From assembly GCA_028023455.1 (NCBI GenBank), contig JAQFVV010000351.1, positions 1 to 64,000 on the forward strand: a DNA stretch of 64,000 bases, given 5' to 3'. The DNA is from Epiperipatus broadwayi (taxonomy: Eukaryota > Onychophora > Udeonychophora > Euonychophora > Peripatidae). Position 1 is the stretch's first letter, and each line of letters starts with the position of its first letter. Under the pieces are notes generated by a model. It saw nothing but the letters and a program-made list of their open reading frames with translations, had not been told where the DNA came from and made no database searches. Below, piece after piece: positions 20,940 through 31,858 of the stretch. The translations under genes were made by a program, and so were the position numbers.

Positions 20940-21370
20940 TATAACTTTATTTAAATATTCCAAATACATTCAACTGTACTAGCACACAGGTTAGTATATA
21001 CACAATGTTTTGAGAGGCATTATTCCCACCTTTTTCTTCAAGTATTTCTGGCATGACCAGTGATAGTACCAGAATGGAAATCAAACTTAGACTTTTAGAT
21101 TCTGAGTATTGAACCAGGATGTTTCAGTTGGTTAGAGTGTTATTTTACAGTTCAATACTCAAGAATATAAGAATTCAGTGTTGGTTGCCTGCTAGTACTG
21201 TCACTGGTGAGGCCAGCAACTTCTGTAGAAGAGGAGAGAATAATACCTCTCGAAACATTGGGCATGTACTAACTTGTGTGTTATTATTAAAAGTTGAATG
21301 TATTTGGAATATTTAAATAAAGTTAAATTTTTCTGAAGACATTCAACACTCAGATGATGGGAATAATCCA
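20940..21370. mobile_element. Inverted pair of decayed PLE1-type ends
   Basis: Both halves match the PLE1 terminal order of tRNA-like block, HHR, and an aataaagtt-containing end with tgatggaaata-like words. The minus HHR is worn and its GAAA reads AAAA (change at 21011). The plus HHR has CTGTAGA at 21221-21227 in place of CTGAAGA, but keeps GAGG/CCTC and GAAA. tRNA-like text (ttcagttggttagagtg) is at 21123-21139. It is an older relative of the 14.1-17.3 kb element with no coding part. Confidence 0.65.
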
Positions 21371-21852
21371 TTATGTAAATATGATTATCATATTATACTG
21401 TTTCTTTTTTTAACATTGCAGTTCTTAACATGAAAATGAAACAAATTATAAGATTACAAAAAATTGCGAATTCAATCTTTCAGCTATAAAAAATAAAATA
21501 TTTTATAAAAACGGAATTTGAACGAATTATTTTTTAATAACTTGCTTAGATAAATTGTTAAAAGAGTTCCAGTTATGATATTTCATGGATTTTATTAGTT
21601 AAAATATTGAGTTAAAGTTAATAATATTAATAGATAAATAGTTCATCATCCATCACCCAAGAGATGATGTATCACGTATGCTTTCATTTTTTAAAAAGAA
21701 ATCCACTGATCACTATTACCACTATCTATTTTTGTCTTTACAACAGTACTTATAGTGAAGAAAAAAAATTATAATCCTACAGATGGATATGCAACACTAA
21801 AATTTATAATATCTAATTTGAACCAAATTGGCTTAAAAGTTTTAAAGATGCT

Positions 21853-22451
21853 GAAAGTAAAGTGGCTAACAAGTTTCTCTGGGCATAGCTGCTGAGAGAT
21901 TGTGTTAGGAGGATTGTTGAGTGTTTTAGTGGTAAGAAGTGGGATAGAAGAATAGATGCATTAATAAAGAATAGGGAGTTGGAGAGATGGAGAACTAGTA
22001 TGGAGAGTAAAATGAGTTTAAATATATATAGAAGTAAATGAAACATTGGGTGTGAGTTAATTTACGATAATACTAAAAAAAGTAGTTTATTGTTTAAGGT
22101 TCGAACAGGATGTTTAGCAACATGGGAATATACATGTAAGTGGAAAAATATGGGTGATTTAGTCTGCAAGATGTAAAGGCATAGAAAATATTAGGCATCT
22201 GTTACTTAAATGTAAATGCTTGGAAGCAGAAAGGATGCAAATAATAAAATTATGGAAGATAAAGTGAGTTATTGGTTTTTATGCTAGGTTTGGGAAAATA
22301 TAAGGGGGATTTAGATATGAAGGTCATGGAGTTGACAAAGATTATGTTGTGGAAATGTGATGGAGCAGATTATGGTAATACTTAGGGTGGAGAATGGAAA
22401 GAGAAAGTAAAGTGGCTAACAAGTTTCTCTGGGCATAGCTGCTGAGAGATT
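21853..22451 (+). mobile_element. Non-LTR retrotransposon C-terminal fragment between 49-bp direct repeats
   Basis: An exact 49-bp repeat (starting gaaagtaaagtggctaac) occurs at 21853-21901 and 22403-22451. Between them the plus strand carries a decayed non-LTR C-terminus: LLFKVRTGCLATWEY, then after a one-base shift CKGIENIRHLLLKCKCLEAERM. The latter fits the C-x2-C...H...C zinc-binding tail of many LINE proteins. The direct repeats may be an unusually long target duplication. The clade cannot be assigned from this fragment. Confidence 0.65.
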
Positions 22452-23090
22452 CCTGACTCTGTTTAAGGAGAAATCACAGTGCTTTACATCACATCTATAT
22501 TTAAGAGTCCTGGTTTCAATCTATTGCAACTAAAATACAATGTCATTTGATCTCATTCCAAATTCCTATCTTGAATAGATAAAAAGAATATTATCTTTCA
22601 AAGAAGTTCATAAATGAATGTTCATTCTGATTGCTAAATATAGAATTTAACTTGCTATACCTGTAACTTTGTTCATGTTAAAAGAATGAAATAATACAAT
22701 GCAATAGTTAATTGTTACCATGGCTTCTGTATTTACATATTTAAACGAAATAGTAATACATAACTTATCAACTTTTAGTATAATGTATTTTAAATATATT
22801 TCTTACATTATAAAATAATTAGTATCATTACTTAAATATTTATTAAGAATACACTGATATATATATATCTCAAAACGCAAAAACGTAATAAAGTTGTGTG
22901 ACTACAATTAATAATATTTTGTTAATAATAATTAGTGTCATGGAATTTGTTCCAGGCATGCTATTTAGAAGTTATATTTAAATATGCATATTTTTCAAAA
23001 ATTTTATTACTATGAAATTTTATTCTATTGATCAGAATTATTTATTTTTAATTTTAATAACTGCATATAATATTCATTTATATATGTAAT
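22452..23090. other. AT-rich non-coding DNA
   Basis: No supported feature. Confidence 0.45.
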
Positions 23091-23300
23091 TAATTGGCAC
23101 TTGAACCTAGACTTTTAAACTCCCTATAGTCATCCACTCTATCCAATATAACTACTACACATGAACACATACATGTGAAAAAGATCAATGATCCCCAATA
23201 TATATATATTTCATGCTGAGCCAGCATGCATCAGTTGGTCTCGTTCATCATTTTCCACACATAAATATAACCAGTGATTGGTTTATATTAAGATAGCAAA
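23091..23300 (-). mobile_element. HHR/tRNA-like short element, damaged ribozyme
   Basis: The minus strand shows a B-box-like gttcaagtgcc (complement about 23096-23106), the family spacer and an HHR at about 23186-23245. Helix II is ATGCTG/CAGCAT, GAAA is kept and helix III is (AT)n. The core block reads CTGATGC instead of CTGATGA. Loss of the conserved A should block cleavage. Confidence 0.65.
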
Positions 23301-23407
23301 TCTATACACTTTAATGGACAGGCTTATGGTAATTAAGTTTTGAGAGATAGATACATTTCCCTGCATTCTATATATGTATTAATGTGTTTTTCAATATATA
23401 TATATAT

Positions 23408-24480
23408 TGTACCGGGTCGTACAGCAAACCCACCTACTTATACGTATATATAAGTTTTGGCCGGTTTCAAACTCCTTCACAATACATTTATAATATTATA
23501 AAAAGTTTGGTGAACGAACCGGCACGTTCGAGCAAAATGGGAGATCTTATTAATAGCTTTAACTATCAATAATGGCCCATCTCGGCTGCTAGATTCAAAC
23601 CCCTACCATCCAAATACTTTATTTGTTTCGGGGTAAACCCCGGGGCGCCAGCTAGTCTGAAGACTAACATATTCGGGTGGTAGGCTCATAATCCAGCGCT
23701 CGAAACAATTCCCTTAACCAGCCCAGTCTAATTTTAATCAATGATATTTATGGTTAATAAGAGATTGATAAAAAGAATTGACCGACAGATCAAGTTTAAT
23801 TTTAAAGATAATTTATTTCAATCAACATCAATTAAGTTTAAATATAATTTACTAACCAACATAAACGCATTCTAAACATTTTATAAATCCAAATTTCACA
23901 CACGCACATTTTTTTTTTTTTTACATTAACATATGATAGGATATTTCATGAACAAAGCAACATAATCTTAGACATTTAAATTAACTCTCATTCGCAAACA
24001 TAATAATAAAGCATTAATAACATCTGAAACTCACGCACACACATCAATAGTTCCTTTTATGTATGATAGAGTTCATATAATGTTATTCCTCAATATTTAC
24101 GGATTACAGTGGTGACTACTACTTGTAAATAATAATAAAACAGATACCTAGGATTTTTTTTTCTTGTCGGTGGCTACTTCTGCTGCTTCTGGTGGATTGT
24201 ATCTAACCGGTTAGATTTTGTTTATGGAAGAGAATTTATGGTAATCCGTTGGTTTCTTCTTGGAGACAGCTGCACGTTTTGACGGAGGGTTTCTGTGTTG
24301 TTATCCAGACATTATTTCTCAGGCAGGTTTTGATGATCTTATTGGACTAAAAGGGCTGGAGCACAAGCGTATATTTCCAAAGGCTTTTCAGCAGTGCATT
24401 TCTGTAAACTGACACAGTAAAACTAGACTGAATTTCAAGCTCCAACTGAAAATGAAAATAAAACGAAAAAAAGTCTATTT
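23408..24480. mobile_element. GC-richer segment, possibly LTR or other element remnant
   Basis: The sequence starts abruptly after an (AT)n tract with tgtaccgggtcgtacagc and is clearly richer in G+C than its flanks until about 24.4 kb. It contains a strong hairpin (ggggtaaaccccgggg, 23631-23646) beside ggcgcc. On the minus strand, tggcgccccgggg looks like an LTR/primer-site junction, but I see no second LTR and no coding sense. The class is unknown. Confidence 0.3.
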
Positions 24481-25070
24481 ATACCTGCCAAGTGTTTTTG
24501 TTTTAATATCCTCCAGCAATACGTGTTGTCAAAATTCCTTTAGATTAATTATATGACAACGTGTTTTTCAATTGAATATTTGATTAGTAGTAGCTATTTT
24601 AAAATGTGTTGTTTTCATATCTTTAATTAGCAGTCCACCACTGTGTTTCTAAATACATTTCATTTCAATATTTATTTATTTTTTTAATATTATTCTAACA
24701 TGCATACTTTTGTTTACATTCTCACGCACTAATATAATCTATTATAATAAACTGAAATGAAAAGAGATTTTTATATTTTTTTAAACTTTTAATTTATAAT
24801 AATTTTAACTTTTATGAAACTCTTTGTTTTTTTTTTTTTTTCTTTTTTATAGGAAAACTCCCTCTCCCCTCTTTAAAGTAATTAATTGTCACTTTCAAAT
24901 TCTTTTTTTTCCGAAAGGTTTTGATAATAATTTTTATACAAAATTATTTTATATACATGTGCCAATTTGGCATTGGCACAATATATATATAAAGTATGTG
25001 ATACACTATAAATTACAATTTTAAATCATACACTGCTTATTTGTTTTTGATATATTAAAACTCATCATTA
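24481..25070. other. AT-rich non-coding DNA
   Basis: No supported feature; short open frames here have no similarity that I recognise. Confidence 0.45.
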
Positions 25071-25074
25071 TATT

Positions 25075-25405
25075 TAAACTTAAGAGTATGCTATAACTCT
25101 AAACAAGCTTTTTTTTTTTATTCAAATCATCTTTATCTTAGATTGTTTCCATCCTCAGACCAGTTTTGACCTATAGGTCTCTTCAGTGAGGAGTTGGGAC
25201 ACTAGATTAAAAAAACCAACTCAAGCTAAGCATTTATCTAAAATATATTTCTCAAGAAGAAGATCTAAACCTTTAGACATCTGCATGTCTTTAAAGTCAT
25301 CATAATAATAATAAAAAAAAGCTTGTTTAGAGTTATAGCATACTCTTAAGTTTACATATTGGTATATGCAAGCTATATATAAGTCATGTGACATCTGGAT
25401 TTTTA
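25075..25405. mobile_element. PLE-type terminal fragment with inverted arms and dead hammerhead
   Basis: gagtatgctataactctaaa (25085-25104) is repeated inverted at about 25329-25348. Between them, on the minus strand at about 25145-25200, lies an HHR of the ACCGGT family: CTGAAGA and helix II GACC/GGTC are present, but GAAA reads AAAA (change at 25167). The right flank (gcaagctatatataagtcat) is shared with 62.8-63.89 kb. Confidence 0.7.
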
Positions 25406-25794
25406 TTATTACCATTATATTTAAAGTAAAAATTTCATTTGCAATATAAACTGACCACTGAGGACTTAAGTTCATCAGGCAGCTCAGAATCTAATAGGAC
25501 CACTTTGGTAATTTTTTTATATACATAGATCAAGGGATTTTAGATTATTAATTACTTTATTTTTATTTTATTACCATGTTTTTTCATGCATAACACAGTT
25601 CATGAGAAAGATGCTAGGCTGTTTACCTTTCAATTACTCGTTTAAACCCAAAGTCATTAAAGTAATTTTACAAGCATGATATAATGGTAGCCAGACTTGA
25701 GACAAGCTAAATGAAATATATGTAAAGATATATTTAAAAATATTAATTTTTATTTTATATAGGTTGATAATTAATGTAATAACTTATACCAGCA

Positions 25795-25902
25795 GTCAAG
25801 CATTGGTGGTCGAAAGGTCAGCGACAGCAGCTTTACAAGCACTTGTCCCGGGTTTAGCGGGCTCGCTTCCCGGCTGATGCTATGACACATGAGATAAAAA
25901 AA
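25795..25902 (+). mobile_element. tRNA-derived SINE with 14-bp TSD
   Basis: The body has an A-box-like ggtggtcgaaaggtcagcg, a B-box-like gggctcgcttcccgg, the same tail (atgctatgacacatgaga) as the 10.7-kb SINE and a final A-run. Flanking direct repeats aacttataccagca (25781-25794, 25903-25916) confirm insertion by retrotransposition. It is more diverged from a tRNA than the 10.7-kb copy. Confidence 0.82.
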
Positions 25903-25916
25903 AACTTATACCAGCA

Positions 25917-27240
25917 AATCCTATTGCTGATTAATTAATCACTATATATTATAAACTATTTTTATGAACATACTAAAATCTTATTTACAACATAAAACGA
26001 CTTGAATGAGCGAGGATATATCGATAGTAATGTATAAAATGTAAATATATTTGTAAGTCACAATACAAGGTAAAACACAATATTCAATCCTTTTAGATGT
26101 TTTTTTTTTTTTTTTTTTTTGAGAAGGAGAGGATAGATAAAGATTTAAAAGGGGAGAGAAGATTAAAATGCGTAAAAATATTTAAATGGATTGATATAAC
26201 GAATTTAAATGTAATGATAATAAAGAAAACAATAACTTTTACCAAGACATTGTATTGTAATTATTCAAAGTTTTAAAAAAAGCTTTGAAATGATTATAGT
26301 TACAGTTTTAGTGGGATTTATAAAAATGTTAATAACGTATACAAATTCCATTTATAAACTATATTAAAATAAATACTCCACTTTAATGTATAAGCAATAG
26401 TCTTTATTCGCAATAGAGTTACAATAATAAGTTTATCTGAATATGTTTCTAGTTTCTGATTTAGCTGATTAGTTATCAATATTGGATTTCTTTTTCAAAG
26501 GATGCTCGAAGTGATGAATAAAATTTTAAAGGATGGAAAAAATATCTAATCTACTTTCCTATTAATGTCTTTTAAAAGATTAACTGAATTAAAAGATTAC
26601 CTTAATGGAATGAAATTAACAGCAACTGTTTCAAATCTTAACAAAGAACGTCAATACTTTTTTTTTAATATAATAAATTTATTTTAGCGTTGTTATTTTT
26701 TCTTTTTGCTTCAGTTAATTATAAAATAATAAAATATGAACGGTTATTAGAGATATTATTTAAAATTCTTTACACTAAAAAAAATTATGTTTGATATTTA
26801 AAAGACATTTTTTGAAGAATATTTTATTACAACTTTTTGTAAGAAAGAATTGATGCATTACCTAAGAGTATAGGCATGTACAATTTGGTGTATACGCCTG
26901 AGAATACACACGAACATATTTATATACATATGTAGAAGTGAACATTTATTCCACATGCTTATGTATATCGATATTTATTTTTATATGTGTGTGCTGTACA
27001 CGCAATTCTAGATGGTTAAGTTGCATGTTTATATACACATGTGTACTGAAGCAGTAATACATGATTATGTAACAAATTTTTCTCTTATAATGACAAAAAT
27101 GTTAGAAAATCAATTTCAATGGCTAATAAGCTATTGAGACATATAGTAACCTACTTTGTAGATAGAGCTGAAATAATTTTAAAAAGTGGAATCTGGAATA
27201 TAGTTATATGAAGCAGATGCATAGATAATTTTAAAAGCAA
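25917..27240. other. AT-rich non-coding DNA
   Basis: No supported gene. A poly(T) run lies near 26101-26120 and alternating purine-pyrimidine text near 26930-27050. Confidence 0.45.
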
Positions 27241-29044
27241 ATATTCACTTTCTTTATGGGTTTCTTCCTTAGTAAATTTATTTTCATTTAGTATTTATTT
27301 CCATCAGTTTTTAAAACTCCAAGTTTTTTTAAAATCTTTCTAAATGCGTTTAACCCTTTTAAGACTGTAGGTTTTTATATACCAAACACTCTAGCAAATA
27401 TTTTCCGTGATTCACTTTCTTAAATAATTTCTTGCAAAATATTCTTTAAAATGTTTCCTTTAAAAAGGATATAACATTTTACTCTTTTAATATAATATTT
27501 TTATCAAATTATCACAAAGTATAACTGTCTTATTATTTCTTAATTTTGGACAAGTTTATCTTCTATATAAAAATAATGCATCTTTACTTTTAGACGGTAA
27601 AATAGTCTTTCCATTTGAGCTTCTTGTATAATGCCCACACTGCTATTTTATTCATTAGAACAGTCCTCTGGTTCAGCATTAATGAAACTGTATCAACAAA
27701 TATTATATACATTTTAAAAATATTATAAACTGAATATACTTTACTTCTTGGCACATCCATTTATTATCGCAAAGTTATATATTAGACTTTTGATAAAATA
27801 TTCCTGGTAATGGAACTTTTAAATTTAGCCACACATATTAAATGAAGTTATTAAAATATATTTAATTTAAACTCTCTTTTGCAAAATACTTTTAAATATC
27901 AATTAGTTTTTGCAAATAAAAATTAGAAGAGAGAATTAAATTGACTAAAATAATAAAGTTAAAATTATGATCACCTTGATAGCTTCTGATATGTTCAGCT
28001 ACCTATAAAACATTTCAATCACCTCTTGATAAATCAACTGCAATGGTATATATAGCCTGTAAGAATACCTTATCCTATTGGTTGATTCTTATTTTTAGTT
28101 CGATACCAAATTTGCATAAGTTTCAGTTTTACAGAATTAAATTTCAAAATAAAAATTATGACGTATTAAAATGTACAAATATTATTTAAAAATATTACTT
28201 TTAAATAAACTATTACTTTACTAAATTGATTAAATATCTTTAAAATAACTTTTGAAACAATATTCAATGAATTTATCTACTTTTAATATTTAATTTATCT
28301 AGTTTATTTTAAAACAAAATATTAACTTTTTTATTAACTGTATTCGTCTTTATTACATTGTTTAAACATGTTATAATGACAGTTAATCCAATATTTATTA
28401 TTTGCTTTATGATAGGTCAATAATTCTATTCAATTCCACAATGTAATTTTACAATATTTCAAATTTTACTAATAAATTCTAGTGAGTAAGTGTGTGCAAC
28501 TCTATATTACATAAGTCACATGATTAATAATCAAGATAGGCTATTTCCGATTTCTGTCTAGGAATAATAAATTGCTACACTTGTTGTATTGAATAGAATA
28601 ATATAATTATATAATTTGGAAGAATATAATTTGGAAAATATAGAATTAAATACAACTTTCACTACCATAAAACTAACTTTTAAAATATACGGTATTAATT
28701 ATGATTATTAAATATGATTACAAATTTAAATATAACATTTACTTAACTATCAGTTTAAAACTATTAAAAACGAACTTTTAAACATACTTTTAAATATTTA
28801 TAGCTGTGTTATTTATTATGGCCAGCTTTTGCAACCATATGAAATAATATTTTTAGTTTTATTTAATTGTTTTAAAGTTATTCATTATAATTTTATGTGT
28901 TACATATTTTCATTTAGCTTTAAATTGTACCTTAAGATATTATTAACACAATATAATTAACACATCAAGATAACATATTCCAAAATTTAAAATGTTTAAT
29001 AATTTACTGTGGTGACCTATTTCTAACCTATAGAAAAGGGCACA
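27241..29044 (-). repeat. 3' LTR-like repeat
   Basis: About 1.80 kb. It pairs with 35854-37651 almost base for base, with scattered substitutions and a few small indels (for example near 27347, 28070 and 28787). Confidence 0.8.
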
Positions 29045-29048
29045 TAAC

Positions 29049-29060
29049 CTCCTCCTTCTA
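29049..29060 (-). promoter_or_regulatory. Polypurine tract
   Basis: On the minus strand agaaggaggagg followed by tta abuts the TGTGCCC start of the 3' repeat. It stands out against the AT-rich surroundings and is the expected plus-strand primer of an LTR retrotransposon. Confidence 0.6.
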
Positions 29061-29412
29061 ATAAAAAATTTAAATTAAACATCTATCTTAATATTCATTC
29101 TATTCAATGATACTTACAATTTTTTATAATTTGCTATAACTAAATTTTATCTTACACTATTGAAATATAACTAATATACTATTTTAATTTATAAAATCAA
29201 AGAACATTTGGACATTCTACTCAGAATCTCAACTAGAAATACTAAAAAAAAAAAAATTCTACACTTTATCATATTAAAATAATTACTTTATATTACTCTA
29301 AAGTCTTTATATTTGTTCTTCAAAATAAGGTTACAATATATTGTTAAATATATATCTTACTTAGAAATTATTTGTCTTAATCATTTTGTATCTTTTATTT
29401 CTAAATAGATCT

Positions 29413-30424
29413 TTAATTCTCTTTTAAACTTATTTCTTTAAGTTTCACCTTGGGCTTTCCTGTATCCTTTTCTCTATCAACATTTTCTCTAAGAAAATTT
29501 ACTTTAAAACTCTTTTGCTTTATACTTTTAAGTTTTACCTTGGGCTTTCCTATACTCTTCTCTCTATCAACATTTTCTCTAAAAAAAATCAATATTATTT
29601 ATCCTTTCTTTTTATAACTTTAAGTTTAACTTTGGCCTTCCCATATCTCTTTCTTTATTTACACTTTCCCTAAGAAAATCTATATTAATGAAATCATTAT
29701 TTATCCTTTTAAGTTTGATCTTAGCCTTTCCGATCTCTTTTTCTACATCAATAACCTTTCTACCTATATTTACATTAAATACCTTTTCATTTATCCCTTT
29801 AAATTTCACTTTCGCTTTCCCAATCTCCCTTATATAATCTATGCCTTCACTAAGATAACTTATCTTAATCTTTTCTCTACTCAATTCTTTAAATTTCACT
29901 TTAATCTTCCTCAGATTTTTGTTATGATTAAATATCTCCTTGAGAAAATCTATTTTAATTTTCTCCTTATTGTTAGTTTTAAGTTTTATTTTGGGTTTGC
30001 CTATATCTCTATTCCGATCAATCTCTAATCTTATAAAATTTGAATTAGGCATTGTACCTTTAATTTTTGTAAATACTATTTCTTTGTAAATATCAGATTT
30101 TAGATAAATATTTTCATACTTAATATTAGATTTCTGAATAATATTTTGCGTCTTATCCTTAAATTTATTACCGGTATTGTTGGTAATCTTCAACAATTCA
30201 TTATCTAATAACTCAGGGTGTTTTTCATCTAATGAATTTAATTTTGTTCCTAAATCCTCATCAACTCTTTTATCATCACTAGACAACTTAAAAGATTCTT
30301 CAGGTTCCTTTACAATTTCATCACATGATTTATGGTTCTCATTAATTACTTCAACAAATTCTTCACTTTTATTATTCTGACTTAGAACAATCAAGTCCTC
30401 TCCTTTTTTACTAGAAACATTCAC
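29413..30424 (-). pseudogene. Lysine-rich ~30-residue repeat region, continuation of the upstream ORF
   Basis: This open stretch (codons to a stop at 29612) is in the same frame as the 30488-31858 ORF and has no ATG at its start (it opens on GTG), so it is a continuation and not a separate gene. It consists of about seven diverged modules of ~90 bp. Each has a hydrophobic-basic phrase such as IDFLRE or INIDFLRES followed by a GKPKIKLK / GKAKVKFK phrase. Two further modules lie past the 29612 stop with frame breaks. The predicted protein is strongly basic, with alternating K-hydrophobic text. I do not recognise a family; nucleic-acid binding is a guess from charge only. Confidence 0.6.
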
Positions 30425-30487
30425 TACTATTTCTTTAACAGAACTTTGAAATTTTGAAGTTATCTCTAATTATCTCTGTGATAATTC

Positions 30488-31858
30488 TCATGATTTCCTA
30501 ATTTTTTCAGCTATATCCATTTTATGTACTTCTAATTCTTGATGATATCTCCTTATCTCTAATATAGTTTCCTTCATTTCATCAATTTGTTTTTGAGAAT
30601 CTGCCTCCACATTCACATTTATATTTTTATCAATCCTTTCAATAGGTTCTTTACACTCTTTTATCTTTTCATCAACTAATTTAAAATCCTTACTACAAAT
30701 TTCAATAGATTCTTTTAACTCTTTTGGTTCTTTGTTAACTAACTCAATATCCTTTTCAATTAATTCTACATTTTGCAAATCTTTCACATCTTCTAAATCC
30801 ATCAATGGTTTATCTTTTTCCATATCATCTATCACCTCAATAAACTGTATATTTGATTTTAATTCTCGAGTAACTAATTCAATAGACTCTTTTTGAATCT
30901 TTATTTCTTCATGAATTAAATCACTATCTGTACTAATTTTTTCAACAGATAACTGGGTTTCTTCACTAGCTAATTCAATAAAAGATTCATCCTTCCCTAC
31001 ACCATCTTCTGCTATTTTAACAAATGATACATTATCATTTACCTTTTTGCCAACTAATTTAACATAATCTTTATCTTCTTTTGCCAAATTACTGCATAAG
31101 CCAATATATTCATTAACTATTTTAATTACTTGTGGATTTGATTTTCTTATTATTTTAACAAGTTGTTTATTTTCTACCAAACTTTTACTGACTAAATTAA
31201 TAGGTTCTTTACGCATCTTCGAATCTGTACTAGTTACTTTAACAGATTTATTAACTACTTTGAAAGCTGTTTTCTCATTTGCTATATTCTTATCAATTAT
31301 CTCAACTGATGGCTTAGATTCAGTTTCTATAATCTTTAATTCAATATTTTGAGATTTATTATTCTCTTCTAATTTATTTTTCAAATTAGTATCTACTACT
31401 TTAACATCTCGACTAACTATCCCAACAGATGACTTTTCATCTTCAACATTTTTATGAACTAAATCAGTAGGTTTACAAGGTTTTTCCTTATAAGATTTAT
31501 TTTCTTTTGCATTTCTCCCAAAAGATTTACTATCTTCTAAACTAGAATCTAATTTCATATTAAGTTCTTTCATATCTTTATTAAGAGAATCAAGTTGAGA
31601 ATCAATATCTTTATTATATTGATTCATATTTTTATGACAAGATTTCAATTCTTCTCTGAGAGAATCAAATTTTCTATCACTATCTTCTTTCATCTCCTTT
31701 TCAAAAGAATCTAACATCTCTTTAATCATATCATCTACATTAGCTATTGCTAATTCTTCTTTTATAATTTTCTTTTCCACTTTCGTCTTTTTACCAATAT
31801 TATCTTTACTGACAGAATTAAACATTCCTGCCTTTAAATTCTTATTCTTACTATTCAT
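30488..31858 (-). CDS. Lys/Glu-rich coiled-coil repeat protein of unknown family
   Basis: A 456-codon open frame, exceptional for DNA this rich in A+T. The N-terminus (MNSKNKNLKAGMFNSVSK) leads into a heptad-like stretch around residues 40-110 (MLDSFEKEMKEDSDRKF, LNKDMKELNMKLDSS). The rest is a series of degenerate 25-30 residue modules of the type E-S-I-E-L-V-x-K-x-x-K plus acidic/basic linkers. It is predicted soluble, with no signal peptide, membrane segment, cysteine cluster or enzyme motif. It sits alone inside the 10.4-kb element, about 4 kb from the 5' repeat, so it could be a highly diverged gag-like structural protein or a captured gene. After its TGA, one more TAA follows within 18 nt and the frame then stays open for 270 codons. 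Confidence 0.6.
   Translation of the reverse strand: MNSKNKNLKAGMFNSVSKDNIGKKTKVEKKIIKEELAIANVDDMIKEMLDSFEKEMKEDSDRKFDSLREELKSCHKNMNQYNKDIDSQLDSLNKDMKELNMKLDSSLEDSKSFGRNAKENKSYKEKPCKPTDLVHKNVEDEKSSVGIVSRDVKVVDTNLKNKLEENNKSQNIELKIIETESKPSVEIIDKNIANEKTAFKVVNKSVKVTSTDSKMRKEPINLVSKSLVENKQLVKIIRKSNPQVIKIVNEYIGLCSNLAKEDKDYVKLVGKKVNDNVSFVKIAEDGVGKDESFIELASEETQLSVEKISTDSDLIHEEIKIQKESIELVTRELKSNIQFIEVIDDMEKDKPLMDLEDVKDLQNVELIEKDIELVNKEPKELKESIEICSKDFKLVDEKIKECKEPIERIDKNINVNVEADSQKQIDEMKETILEIRRYHQELEVHKMDIAEKIRKS

Noticed and set aside
23682-23712. tRNA-Met-like anticodon text (ggctcataatcc) in the GC-richer segment
   Set aside because: No D arm, T arm or acceptor stem can be formed around it.
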